Shown here piece after piece: positions 31,425-39,711 of a DNA stretch of 64,000 nucleotides. The DNA lies in contig CAMIME010000006.1 of the NCBI GenBank assembly GCA_946221035.1, forward strand, positions 1 through 64,000, given 5' to 3'. The DNA comes from an uncultured Campylobacter sp. (GTDB taxonomy: Bacteria; Actinomycetota; Actinomycetes; Mycobacteriales; Mycobacteriaceae). How positions within the stretch are numbered: the stretch's first letter is position 1; each line of letters starts with the position of its first letter. Below the pieces are notes generated by a model. That model was not told the DNA's origin, searched no databases, and saw only the letters and a list, made by a program, of their open reading frames with translations. Made by a program: the position numbers and the translations under genes.

Positions 31425-32876
31425 ATGCGCATTCAGCTTCCTCCCACGCTCCAATCTCTTATCCAAAACTTAAACCTCGAGCAGATTCTGGCCGCAGCCG
31501 TCGGGATCTTCGTCGCTGGTGGGCTCATCGGCGGCGCAATCGGTGCCGCGGCCGGTGCCGGCAGCTCTACTTCTGGCACAGGCATCGCGTCTACCGAGAC
31601 CACGACCTCCGTGTCCGCTTCGTCTTCAGCCACCGTCGTATCGCCCACCACCACAACAGCAGCTCCCACGACCGCATCGCCAACCACTAAAGCGCCGGTT
31701 ACCGGCACGACCGCGCCCGTCGTACCGACGACCACGTCTGCGGCACCGATGGGTCCACAGCTTGAGGCGAGGGCGAAGCTGAGCGCTCTCTATCTGGCTG
31801 ATGGCCCTACCTCCGGCAAGGACACCACCGCCAAAAACGGGCAGACGCCGCCGTATAACGGGCAGGTCATCCCTGGTTTCTCCGGCATGATCGAGATCGG
31901 CGACGGAACGTTCTACGGGCTCCCCGACAACGGTTTCGGCGCGAAGGCGAACTCCTCTGATTTCATGCTGCGCATTTACCAGGTGAAGCCGAACTGGGAA
32001 ACCGCAGAGAACGCCAAACAGCCCGGTGATGCCGGTGGCGTGGATGTGTTGCGCTACATCTCCATCAACGACCGCAACAACCTCATTGGCTGGGACATCG
32101 TGAACGAAGACACGAAGGACCGTCTCCTCACCGGCGCGGATTTCGATCTGGAGTCGTTTGTCCAAGACGCTGATGGCTCGTTCTGGATCGGTGAGGAGTT
32201 TGGCCCCTACATCCTGCACGTCGACTCCAACGGAACACTGCTTGATGCTCCGTACCCATACCCAGGTGTGAAGAGCCCCTCGAATCCTACCCTTGGCGCC
32301 GCTGAAGAGCCCAACTTGCGCAACTCGAAGGGATTTGAGGCGATGGCGTTCGACGGCCGCTACCTCTACCCGATCTTCGAGGGCTACCTCAACGATGCCG
32401 CGGATAAAAAGACCCGCTTGATCTCGCAGTTCGACACCACCAAGGGCGCCTACACGGGCGCAACGTGGAACTACACCGCAGAACAGGATGACGCACTCAT
32501 CGGCGATGCCTTCCTGACTGAAGACGGCCGTCTGCTCGTTCTCGAGCGCGACGACTTCTTGGGCACGAACGCAAAGCTGAAGAAGATTTTCGAAGTGACA
32601 AACTTCAAAAACGTGGCACCGGGTTCCACCCTGCAGAAGTCGCTCATGATCGACCTCCTCTCAATCCCGAACCCCGGCAAGATCGGCATGGTGTCGGACG
32701 CTCGCGCATACGGCATCGGAGATCCATTTTCGTTCCCGCTGCTCAGCGTGGAAACGATCATCCAGCTAGAAGACGGCCGCTACCTCACCGCCCTGGACAA
32801 CAACTTCCCGGGCGATGACGCTCGCTACCGCGGCGTGCCGGACGACACCGAAATGATCATCTTCTCGATCCGCTAG
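31425..32876 (+). CDS. Esterase-like phytase family protein, membrane anchored
   Basis: This 483-residue protein has an N-terminal hydrophobic segment at about residues 23-48, a Thr/Ser/Pro-rich spacer to about 110, then a beta-propeller phytase-like domain (PF13449 type): FSGMIEIGDGTFYGLPDNGFG, DFDLESFVQDADGSFWIGEEFGPYI, KGFEAMAFDG, and LEDGRYLTALDNNFPGDDAR near the end. Relatives are secreted esterase-like proteins of unclear substrate, perhaps organic phosphate. It is probably cell-surface attached. ATG 31425 was chosen over 31413 because the latter has no ribosome-binding site. Confidence 0.82.
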   Translation: MRIQLPPTLQSLIQNLNLEQILAAAVGIFVAGGLIGGAIGAAAGAGSSTSGTGIASTETTTSVSASSSATVVSPTTTTAAPTTASPTTKAPVTGTTAPVVPTTTSAAPMGPQLEARAKLSALYLADGPTSGKDTTAKNGQTPPYNGQVIPGFSGMIEIGDGTFYGLPDNGFGAKANSSDFMLRIYQVKPNWETAENAKQPGDAGGVDVLRYISINDRNNLIGWDIVNEDTKDRLLTGADFDLESFVQDADGSFWIGEEFGPYILHVDSNGTLLDAPYPYPGVKSPSNPTLGAAEEPNLRNSKGFEAMAFDGRYLYPIFEGYLNDAADKKTRLISQFDTTKGAYTGATWNYTAEQDDALIGDAFLTEDGRLLVLERDDFLGTNAKLKKIFEVTNFKNVAPGSTLQKSLMIDLLSIPNPGKIGMVSDARAYGIGDPFSFPLLSVETIIQLEDGRYLTALDNNFPGDDARYRGVPDDTEMIIFSIR

Positions 32877-33004
32877 CGCAGGAACCGCCGCACGAGCTCC
32901 GCGACGGTGGCTGCGCGCCAGCTTTCCTCGAGCAACTGCTTGACGACGAGCCCGCCAACGTACCCAGTCGCCCCTGTCACCAGGGCCGTCCTCTGATTTT
33001 CCAT
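32873..33004 (-). pseudogene. NAD(P)-binding SDR/epimerase deletion remnant
   Basis: The 43-codon frame reads MENQRTALVTGATGYVGGLV, the Rossmann N-terminus with TGxxGxxG of atypical short-chain dehydrogenases, then after VKQLLEE joins directly to SWRAATVAELVRRFLR and a TAG. The family is normally about 300-480 residues, so the middle is missing in frame. The leaderless promoter (TACGGT, 7 nt before ATG 33004) remains intact. It overlaps the stop of the phytase-like gene by 3 nt. Confidence 0.65.
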
Positions 33005-33010
33005 ATCCAC

Positions 33011-33017
33011 TACCGTA
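33011..33017. promoter_or_regulatory. Overlapping divergent -10 boxes
   Basis: TACCGT on the plus strand (33011-33016) and TACGGT on the minus strand (33012-33017) overlap by five bases. Each lies 7 nt before a start codon (33024 plus, 33004 minus), so two leaderless genes share one polymerase-binding site within a 19-nt intergenic gap. Confidence 0.6.
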
Positions 33018-33023
33018 GGCCGC

Positions 33024-33644
33024 ATGACGCGGCAATGGCTGTTCCTTGTGCCCTGCGTGCTCGGCGCGCTCGGGCTGTATACGTCCCGGCGCGCCGGTGA
33101 CGGCACCGCGGGGTTCTACGCGGCGACGATATGTACCGCAATCGTCTATGCCGCTGCCTGGTGGGCGTGGGGCAACCGGCGCGCGTTTGCGGGACCCGGC
33201 AAGGCGGCCGAAGTTCTGCGCGGCACCCTGGTTGGTGCGCTCTTGGCGGGAGTGTTCGTCCTGGGCGCGCTGGTCGTACAGCACATCCCGGTGCTCGCAG
33301 AACCCGCCTCCCAGCTCTTGGACACCCCGGCCAAGGGCAGCTACGCACTCACCCTCTTAGTCCTGGTCATCAACGGTATCGGCGAGGAGCTTGTCTACCG
33401 CGACGTCGTGCCACGCCAACTGCGCGCACACGGTCAGTCGGTCATGCAGGCGGGCGTGTGGTCGACGGTGATTTACGCCCTGGTCACCATCTCCATGGGC
33501 GTGCCACTCCTCGTCTTCGCCGCCGCGGTGCTCGGTGCGGTGACCTATGTCGAGGCCGCGCGCACCGGCAGGCTCTACTCCCCCATCGCGGTGCACCTCA
33601 CGTGGAGCATCGGGATGCTTCTCATCCTGCCGAGCGTTTTCTAA
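33024..33644 (+). CDS. CPBP family intramembrane metalloprotease
   Basis: This 206-residue protein with about six membrane helices has the CPBP motifs INGIGEELVYRDVVPRQL (EExxxR) and late PIAVHLTWSIG. The usual second motif is weaker (STVIYALVTISMG). Membrane protease of unknown substrate. ATG 33024 is leaderless. It ends 9 nt from the convergent mfd gene. Confidence 0.82.
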   Translation: MTRQWLFLVPCVLGALGLYTSRRAGDGTAGFYAATICTAIVYAAAWWAWGNRRAFAGPGKAAEVLRGTLVGALLAGVFVLGALVVQHIPVLAEPASQLLDTPAKGSYALTLLVLVINGIGEELVYRDVVPRQLRAHGQSVMQAGVWSTVIYALVTISMGVPLLVFAAAVLGAVTYVEAARTGRLYSPIAVHLTWSIGMLLILPSVF

Positions 33645-33653
33645 ACCGCGCGA

Positions 33654-36600
33654 TTACTCACTGACGGAAAAGACCTTCTTCGGTTTCTCCTCGGCCGCGG
33701 TGGAACCTGCGACCGAAACCTTCGGCGCGTCCAGGAGGTCGGTGAGGACGTCGGCGACCCACTGCAGCAGCTCCATGTCGCGCAGGTTGGGGCTGTTGAT
33801 GGCTTTGGACTCGCGGGGCATGGGCAGCTGCACCGTCTTCGCCGCCGCGCGGAAGTTCGCACCCGAGTAGAGGCGCTTCAGGCGCACCTGTTTCGAATCG
33901 GGCAGCTCCACCGGGTGCAGTTTGATGCGGGTGCCTTGGGTGAGGATGTCCGCAACCCCCACCGCGCGGGCCTGGTTGCGCAGGCGCGCCACCGCCATGA
34001 GGTGCTCGACCTCGACCGGGAGCGGTCCGAAGCGGTCCACCATTTCGTCGGCGGCGGCGCGCAAGGCGTCATCGTCACGCGCTTCGGCGAGCTTGCGGTA
34101 GACCTCCAGGCGCAGGCGCTCGGAGTTGATGTACGCCTCGGGGATGTGAGCATCCACTGGCAGGTCCACGCGGATTTCCTTCGGGCCCTTGTCGGTGGCG
34201 TCGATGGGCTCGCCGCTCATCAGCCCCTTGAAGGTCTCCACCGCCTCCGAGACGAGGCGGACGTACATGTCGAAGCCGACGCCGGCGATGTGGCCGGACT
34301 GCTCTGCGCCCAGCACGTTGCCGGCGCCGCGCATTTCCAGGTCCTTCTGGGCTACGGCGATGCCGGCGCCCAGGTCGTTGTTCTGGGCGATGGTGGCCAG
34401 GCGGTCGTAGGAGGTTTCCGTGAGCACCTTGTCCTTCGGGTAGAGGAAGTAGGCGTAGGCGCGCTCGCGGGAACGCCCCACTCGCCCGCGCAGCTGGTGC
34501 AGCTGGCTCAGGCCCATGTTGTGGGCGTTTTCCACGATCAGGGTGTTGGCGTTGGCGATGTCGAGGCCGGTTTCCACGATGGTGGTGCAAACCATGACGT
34601 CGTATTCACGGTTCCAAAAACCCTGCACTGTTTGCTCGAGGACCTGCTCGCTCATCTGACCGTGCGCGACCACCACGCGCGCCTCGGGGACCAGTTCGCG
34701 CAGCTGGCGGGCCACCTTCTCAATGTCGGAGACTTTGTTGTGGATGTAGAAGACTTGGCCGTCGCGAAGCAGTTCGCGGCGGATCGCGGCGGCAACCTGC
34801 TTGTCCTCCTGCGGGCCCACGTAGGTGAGCACCGGGTGGCGGTCCTCGGGTGCGGTGGTAATCGAGGTCATCTCGCGGATACCGGTCAACGACATCTCGA
34901 GGGTGCGCGGGATTGGGGTTGCGGTCATCGTGAGCACGTCCACGTGGGACTTCAGTGCCTTGATGTGCTCCTTGTGCTCAACGCCGAAGCGCTGCTCCTC
35001 ATCCACCACGATGAGGCCGAGGTTTTTCCACTGCACTCCCGTTTGCAGGAGGCGGTGGGTGCCGATGACGATGTCGACGGAGCCGTCGGCAAGCCCGGCG
35101 AGGATCTTTTTTGAATCCGCCGCGGTGGTGAAGCGTGACAGCTCGGCGATGTTGACACCGAAGCCGTCCATGCGCTGGGAGAACGTGGAAAAGTGCTGCT
35201 GCGCCAGAAGCGTCGTGGGCACGAGCACCGCCACCTGGGTGCCGTCCTGCACGGCCTTGAAGGCGGCGCGCACGGCGACCTCGGTCTTGCCAAAGCCCAC
35301 GTCGCCGACGATGACGCGGTCCATTGGCACTGGCTTTTCCATGTCCTCTTTCACCGCCTCGATGGCGGTGAGCTGGTCTTCCGTTTCCACATACGGGAAC
35401 GCGTCTTCCATCTCGTGCTGCCACGGGGTGTCGGGCGCGAACGCGTGGCCGGGCGCCGCCTGGCGCTTGGCGTACAGCTCCACGAGCTCGCCCGCGATCT
35501 CGCGCACCGCCGCGCGCGCCTTGCGCTTGGTGGTTTTCCAGTCCGAGCCGCCCATTTTGCTTAACGACGGCTGCTCCCCGCCCGTGTACTTACTCAGCAG
35601 ATCGAGCGATTCCATGGGCACCCAGAGCTGGTCCCCGGGTTGGCCGCGCTTGGCTGGCTGGTATTCCAGCACGATGTATTCGCGGCGCGAATCCTCGTCG
35701 CCGGCCTTGATGGTGCGCTCCGCCATCTTCACGAACTTGCCGATGCCGTGGGTGTCGTGCACCACGAAATCCCCGGGCTGCAGCGCCAGCGGGTCGACCC
35801 GGTTGCGGCGGCGCGGGGCGCGGCGTTTGGCACCCGCGATGTCGCCCACGCGGTTGCCAGTGACGTCGGTTTCGGTGACCACCACCAGGTTGGGCCCGCC
35901 GAAGACGAGACCGGCGTGGGAGAGGGCCTGGTAGAGGGTGACCGCGCCCTCGACAGGTTCGAGCCCTGGTGTGGCCACCCGCGCGGACACGCCGCGCTCG
36001 CGCAGCCGCTCCGCCATGCGTTCAATGGTGCCCTTCGCCGGGGCGACGAACGCGGCGCGGCCGTGGTTTTGCAGATGCAGCTTGAGCGTGGCGTAGAGCT
36101 GCTCAATCTGCTTCGGGTCACCCTTCGGTGCTGGCGCGGCCTCGAACTCCAATGGCAGCGTCACGGTGTCGTCCGCGCCGAACATGCCCGGCGGGGCGAA
36201 CGTCCACCACGCGTTGCCGGCCTTGCGCGCTGAGATTTCTAACGACTCATACGAGCGGTAGGACGACGCGGAGACGTCCAGGCCTTCTACCGCCACAGGG
36301 CCCTCCGCCCCCATCGCGGCGGCCTCCCACCCGGCCTCTAAGAACTCCTGATCGGTGGCCTCTAGGTCCGCGATGCGGGCCTTCACCTTTTCCGGGTTGG
36401 TCACAAGCACGATCGAGCCCGCGGGCATCAGCTCCGGCAGCACTGAGAACTTCTCGTCCGTCAGCGCCGGAATGAGGGCCTCCATCCCGTCCGTGGGCAC
36501 CTTCTCGCTGATGCGGGCAAGTAGGTTGGACAGGGTGGGGTTGGAGGGGTACTTGCGTGCGAGTTCGTCGGCTCTGGCGGCCACGGAGTCGTCGATAAGC

Positions 36601-37271
36601 AATTGGCGCGCGGGGTGCAGCTCAACCGCGGAGACCTCGTCGATGGTGCGCTGGTCGGCGACGGCGAAGGTGCGGATGTCGGTGACCTCGTCGCCCCAGA
36701 ACTCGATGCGCACCGGGTTGAGTGCGGTGGTGGGAAAGACGTCGATAATCCCGCCGCGGGTAGCGAACTCGCCGCGCGCGGCCACCATGTCCACGTGCTT
36801 ATACGCGAAGTGCGTGAGTCGACGGGTGAGCTCCTCGAAATCGTGCTCCGCCTCGAGCGCGATGCGGATCGGCTCGACCGCGGGCAGCACCGGCTGGCAC
36901 GCCGCGCGGGCAGCAGCGACGATCACCCGGGGCAGCTCCCACAGCACCTTGGAGCGACGCCCCACGATGTCGGCGGCCGGCGAGAGGCGTTCGTGCGGCA
37001 GCGTCTCGTACGCAGGAAAGTGCGCCACCCTCTCCTCGCCCAAAATGGCCTTCAGCTCAGCCGTCAGGTCTTCTGCTTCGTGGCCCGTGGCCGTGACCAA
37101 CAGCAACGGGGTTTCGCGGGCGATGGCACCCGCGGCCCACGACCGGGATTGGTCGATGCCGGTGATGTGCAGGTGCTCGTTCCCGACGTGGGTGACCAGG
37201 CCTTTGAGCTTCGGGTCCGTCAGTGCGGTGGTGAGGAGCCCGCCGAGTACAGGCGGGGTGACGTCAGTCAT
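33654..37271 (-). CDS. mfd: Transcription-repair coupling factor Mfd
   Basis: This 1205-residue protein has the UvrB-homology N-terminus (ETPLLLVTATGHEAEDL, FPAYETLPHERLSP), RNA polymerase interaction domain (GDFVVHDTHGIGKF), and RecG-like helicase domains with GDVGFGKTEVA, VDEEQRFGVEHKE and TMTATPIPRTLEMSL, then the TRCF C-terminal domain. It removes stalled RNA polymerase and recruits UvrA. AGAAGG precedes ATG 37271. The start overlaps the TetR gene by 8 nt, making them one operon. Confidence 0.96.
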   Translation of the reverse strand: MTDVTPPVLGGLLTTALTDPKLKGLVTHVGNEHLHITGIDQSRSWAAGAIARETPLLLVTATGHEAEDLTAELKAILGEERVAHFPAYETLPHERLSPAADIVGRRSKVLWELPRVIVAAARAACQPVLPAVEPIRIALEAEHDFEELTRRLTHFAYKHVDMVAARGEFATRGGIIDVFPTTALNPVRIEFWGDEVTDIRTFAVADQRTIDEVSAVELHPARQLLIDDSVAARADELARKYPSNPTLSNLLARISEKVPTDGMEALIPALTDEKFSVLPELMPAGSIVLVTNPEKVKARIADLEATDQEFLEAGWEAAAMGAEGPVAVEGLDVSASSYRSYESLEISARKAGNAWWTFAPPGMFGADDTVTLPLEFEAAPAPKGDPKQIEQLYATLKLHLQNHGRAAFVAPAKGTIERMAERLRERGVSARVATPGLEPVEGAVTLYQALSHAGLVFGGPNLVVVTETDVTGNRVGDIAGAKRRAPRRRNRVDPLALQPGDFVVHDTHGIGKFVKMAERTIKAGDEDSRREYIVLEYQPAKRGQPGDQLWVPMESLDLLSKYTGGEQPSLSKMGGSDWKTTKRKARAAVREIAGELVELYAKRQAAPGHAFAPDTPWQHEMEDAFPYVETEDQLTAIEAVKEDMEKPVPMDRVIVGDVGFGKTEVAVRAAFKAVQDGTQVAVLVPTTLLAQQHFSTFSQRMDGFGVNIAELSRFTTAADSKKILAGLADGSVDIVIGTHRLLQTGVQWKNLGLIVVDEEQRFGVEHKEHIKALKSHVDVLTMTATPIPRTLEMSLTGIREMTSITTAPEDRHPVLTYVGPQEDKQVAAAIRRELLRDGQVFYIHNKVSDIEKVARQLRELVPEARVVVAHGQMSEQVLEQTVQGFWNREYDVMVCTTIVETGLDIANANTLIVENAHNMGLSQLHQLRGRVGRSRERAYAYFLYPKDKVLTETSYDRLATIAQNNDLGAGIAVAQKDLEMRGAGNVLGAEQSGHIAGVGFDMYVRLVSEAVETFKGLMSGEPIDATDKGPKEIRVDLPVDAHIPEAYINSERLRLEVYRKLAEARDDDALRAAADEMVDRFGPLPVEVEHLMAVARLRNQARAVGVADILTQGTRIKLHPVELPDSKQVRLKRLYSGANFRAAAKTVQLPMPRESKAINSPNLRDMELLQWVADVLTDLLDAPKVSVAGSTAAEEKPKKVFSVSE

Positions 37272-37899
37272 TCGATACCTTCTGGTCGTATTGATTCGTT
37301 CCTGCGAGCTTCGGCTGCGCTTCCATCCCGCGCAGCCCGTTCCAGCAGAGGTTGGAAATGTGGGCGGCCACCGTGCCCTTGTCCGGCGAGCGCTCATCCA
37401 GCCACCACAGCGCCGTATTCGACACCGTGCCAACGAGCGCCTGACCGTACAACCCCGCCATCGACTCGTCCAATCCACGGTGCGCGAAGGCCTGGGCTAG
37501 CAGGTAGGACACCTCGGCGGTGACGCGGTTCAGGATCGTCGAATACGTCCCCACCTGCCCCGGCAACTGCCCGTGGACAAGGATGACGAATCCGTCCGTA
37601 TTTTCCTCCACGTACGTCAGCAGCGCCAGCACACCGTTTTCGATGCGGTCGCGCCACCTGCCGTCCTGGATCGACGCCGTGATCGTTGCCTCAAGGGCGG
37701 CCATCTCCCGCTCGATCACCGCACGATACAGGCCCTCCTTGCCCCCGAAATGCTCGTACACCACCGGCTTGGACACCCCAGCGCGCGACGCGATTTCCTC
37801 CATCGAAATCCCGTCGAAACCGCGCTCCGCGAACGCTGTGCGCCCAACGCCAATCAACTGATCGCGGCGTTGGGAACCTGTCATTCGCGTACGAGCCAT
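37264..37899 (-). CDS. TetR family transcriptional regulator
   Basis: This 211-residue regulator has an N-terminal HTH (RRDQLIGVGRTAFAERGFDG, MEEIASRAGVS, KPVVYEHFGGKEGLYRAV) and a TetR-type C-terminal domain with LLAQAFAHRGLD. Target and ligand are unknown. A TAAGCT box 7 nt before ATG 37899 indicates a leaderless start. It overlaps mfd; this pairing is common in corynebacteria. Confidence 0.88.
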   Translation of the reverse strand: MARTRMTGSQRRDQLIGVGRTAFAERGFDGISMEEIASRAGVSKPVVYEHFGGKEGLYRAVIEREMAALEATITASIQDGRWRDRIENGVLALLTYVEENTDGFVILVHGQLPGQVGTYSTILNRVTAEVSYLLAQAFAHRGLDESMAGLYGQALVGTVSNTALWWLDERSPDKGTVAAHISNLCWNGLRGMEAQPKLAGTNQYDQKVSND

Positions 37900-37909
37900 G
37901 CGCAATAGC

Positions 37910-38755
37910 TTAGGCATCGAGGCCGACATCAAAGACTCGCACCGAGTGCGTCAGCTCCCCCACCGCAATGAAGTCCACGCCCGTTTCCGCGTATTCCCGC
38001 GCATTCTCCAGCGTCAGACCACCCGACGCCTCCAGCTTCGTCTCGGGCGACAGAGCATTTCGCTTATCGACGGCTCCGCGCACCTCCCCCGGCGAAAAAT
38101 TATCCACCATGACAATCTCGGGCCGCAGTGCCAGGATCTCCAGCAATTGATCCATGTTGTCCACCTCCGTCTCGACTGGTGTGTCCGGGTGGGTGGCACG
38201 GAGTCGTCGATACGCTTCAGCGACTGAACCGGACGCTGCGACGTGGTTGTCTTTGATCAGCGCTTCGTCGCCCAAACTCATCCGGTGGTTCACGCCGCCG
38301 CCGGCGCGCACAGCGTACTTGGCCAGCGCGCGGTACCCGGGCAGCGTCTTGCGGGAATCGCGCACCTGCGCCTTCGTGTGCGCGATGGCGTCGGCCCACT
38401 GGCGGGTCCGCGTCGCAATGCCACTGGCGTAGGTGAGCAGGTTCAGCGCCGTACGCTCCGCGCCCACAATGTCGATCGCGTTGCCGCTGACGGTGGCGAG
38501 CCTGGTGCCCGGTTCAACCCGGTCGCCGTCAGCGGCTGTGAATGTGATTTTGATGTCGGGGTTGAGCTCATGCATCGTCCACTCGATGATCTGCAACCCG
38601 GCCACCGTGCCATGCTGGCGGGCCGTGAAGTGGGCCGTCATGGTCTGGTCGGGGTCCAGCGTGGAAGTTGCGGTGACATCCGGGCCGTCCTTGAAGTCCT
38701 CCTCCAGGCCCATCCGGATCAGCGGCAGAACATTTTCTTTGCGTAGCGGGTCCAT
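37910..38755 (-). CDS. nadC: Nicotinate-nucleotide pyrophosphorylase (carboxylating)
   Basis: This enzyme makes nicotinate mononucleotide from quinolinate and PRPP. The 281-residue protein has AERTALNLLTYASGIATRTR, DSRKTLPGYRALAKYAVRAGGG, NHRMSLGDEALIKDNH and EASGGLTLENAREYAETGVDFI. No nadA or nadB lies next to it here. GGGGAG precedes ATG 38755. Confidence 0.95.
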   Translation of the reverse strand: MDPLRKENVLPLIRMGLEEDFKDGPDVTATSTLDPDQTMTAHFTARQHGTVAGLQIIEWTMHELNPDIKITFTAADGDRVEPGTRLATVSGNAIDIVGAERTALNLLTYASGIATRTRQWADAIAHTKAQVRDSRKTLPGYRALAKYAVRAGGGVNHRMSLGDEALIKDNHVAASGSVAEAYRRLRATHPDTPVETEVDNMDQLLEILALRPEIVMVDNFSPGEVRGAVDKRNALSPETKLEASGGLTLENAREYAETGVDFIAVGELTHSVRVFDVGLDA

Positions 38756-38777
38756 GGCTCCCCATCACACCACGTTT

Positions 38778-38809
38778 GGGTTCGAGTGGGGTCGGGGTTG
38801 GAGTGGGGG
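38778..38809 (+). other. Potential G-quadruplex motif
   Basis: Four runs of three or more G occur in 32 nt (38778-38780, 38788-38791, 38794-38797, 38805-38809), with loops of 7, 2 and 7 nt. It lies in a strongly G/T-skewed stretch of about 90 nt between nadC and the tRNA-Gln promoter, which otherwise has no gene. Confidence 0.5.
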
Positions 38810-38857
38810 TTGTTCTGGTTTTGGTCTGGGGTTTGGTCTGGCGCGGTGGGCGTGGGC

Positions 38858-38863
38858 TACAAT
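38858..38863 (+). promoter_or_regulatory. -10 box of tRNA-Gln
   Basis: TACAAT, a near-consensus -10, ends 11 nt before the first base of the tRNA, so the primary transcript would have a short 5' leader for RNase P. Confidence 0.7.
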
Positions 38864-38874
38864 GCGGAATGCTG

Positions 38875-38946
38875 TTCCCCATGGTGTAATCGGCAACACT
38901 ACGGTTTTTGGTACCGTCATTCTAGGTTCGAGTCCTGGTGGGGAAG
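38875..38946 (+). tRNA. tRNA-Gln (anticodon TTG)
   Basis: The 72-nt cloverleaf has acceptor TTCCCCA/TGGGGAA with discriminator G, D-stem GTGT/ACAC, anticodon stem ACGGT/ACCGT with loop TTTTGGT (anticodon TTG), and T-arm sequence GGTTCGAGTCC. CCA is not encoded. It reads CAA and, by wobble, CAG. Confidence 0.94.
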
Positions 38947-38966
38947 CTTTTTCTTTGGAGGGGTAA

Positions 38967-39626
38967 ATGACGCCACAACGTGGGATTTCATGGGGTCCGG
39001 CTGTTTTCCTCGGGACGGCAGTTTTGGTGTTGGGGGGCTGCTCGGCCGAGTCGAGCGAAACCTCGGGCGCGTCGTCGGCTTCGCCTGAGCCTTCATTTGG
39101 GGAGGAGGCGGGCGCCGTCATGGCCTCGGGTTTATCCCCTGCACCCGCGCCGCAGGCGTTCGTCTTCGAAAGCGGCACCTTAGAAATCGGCGAATTCGAC
39201 CCCTACACCCTCGGCGACAATATCTTCGACCCCTGCACCGAGATAACCCCGGCTGAGTTCGCTGCTGCAGGGTTCGAGCGAGTCGAGCCATTGCCAGATG
39301 AGTACGCCGGGCTGGCGCGGGGGCTGAGCTATTGCGAGGTATTTGACGCAGATGGGGTTCCTAGATCTGACTTCACGATGACTGCAGTTAATAGAGACGT
39401 AATTCAAGGTCAACGAACTGTGGTTCAAGGCGTGACTTCCGGATCCCTCCCGTCTGCCTTCGCTTATCTTCCGACGGGGGGTTCATCTGGCTGCTTCGCG
39501 CAGGTTGATACGGTGCGTGGCGGTCTCAGCGCGGGCGCGTCCAGTCTGCCTGGTGATGACAATCAGGTAGCAGCTTGCTGGGTTGCCATGGGAATGTTGG
39601 ATGACCTTTTTGCTGCGAACCATTAG
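38967..39626 (+). CDS. DUF3558-type lipoprotein
   Basis: This 219-residue lipoprotein (signal ending LVLGGCSAES, Cys at about 25) has a Ser/Pro-rich spacer, then a domain with FDPCTEITPAEFAAAGF, RGLSYCEVF, SSGCFAQVDT and AACWVAMG, the cysteine pattern of DUF3558. Such lipoproteins often neighbour ESX/PPE-type genes in actinobacteria, and the next gene is of that kind. GGAGGGG is 8 nt upstream of the ATG. Confidence 0.75.
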   Translation: MTPQRGISWGPAVFLGTAVLVLGGCSAESSETSGASSASPEPSFGEEAGAVMASGLSPAPAPQAFVFESGTLEIGEFDPYTLGDNIFDPCTEITPAEFAAAGFERVEPLPDEYAGLARGLSYCEVFDADGVPRSDFTMTAVNRDVIQGQRTVVQGVTSGSLPSAFAYLPTGGSSGCFAQVDTVRGGLSAGASSLPGDDNQVAACWVAMGMLDDLFAANH

Positions 39627-39655
39627 GGGCATCCACTTTAGTGGACACCCTCTTC

Positions 39656-39709
39656 CTCCCCGAAAGAATCGGAGGTAACTTCCGAAAGCAACATCAGATT
39701 TCGGGGGAG
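39656..39709 (+). promoter_or_regulatory. Leader structure that may mask the ribosome-binding site
   Basis: CTCCCCGAAA (39656-39665) can pair with TTTCGGGGGAG (39699-39709), leaving one bulged G; the second arm is the Shine-Dalgarno of the PPE-like gene, whose ATG is at 39712. Inside is a second small hairpin (CGGAGG/CTTCCG near 39670-39684). The fold would block translation unless opened. Confidence 0.5.
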
Positions 39710-39711
39710 CT

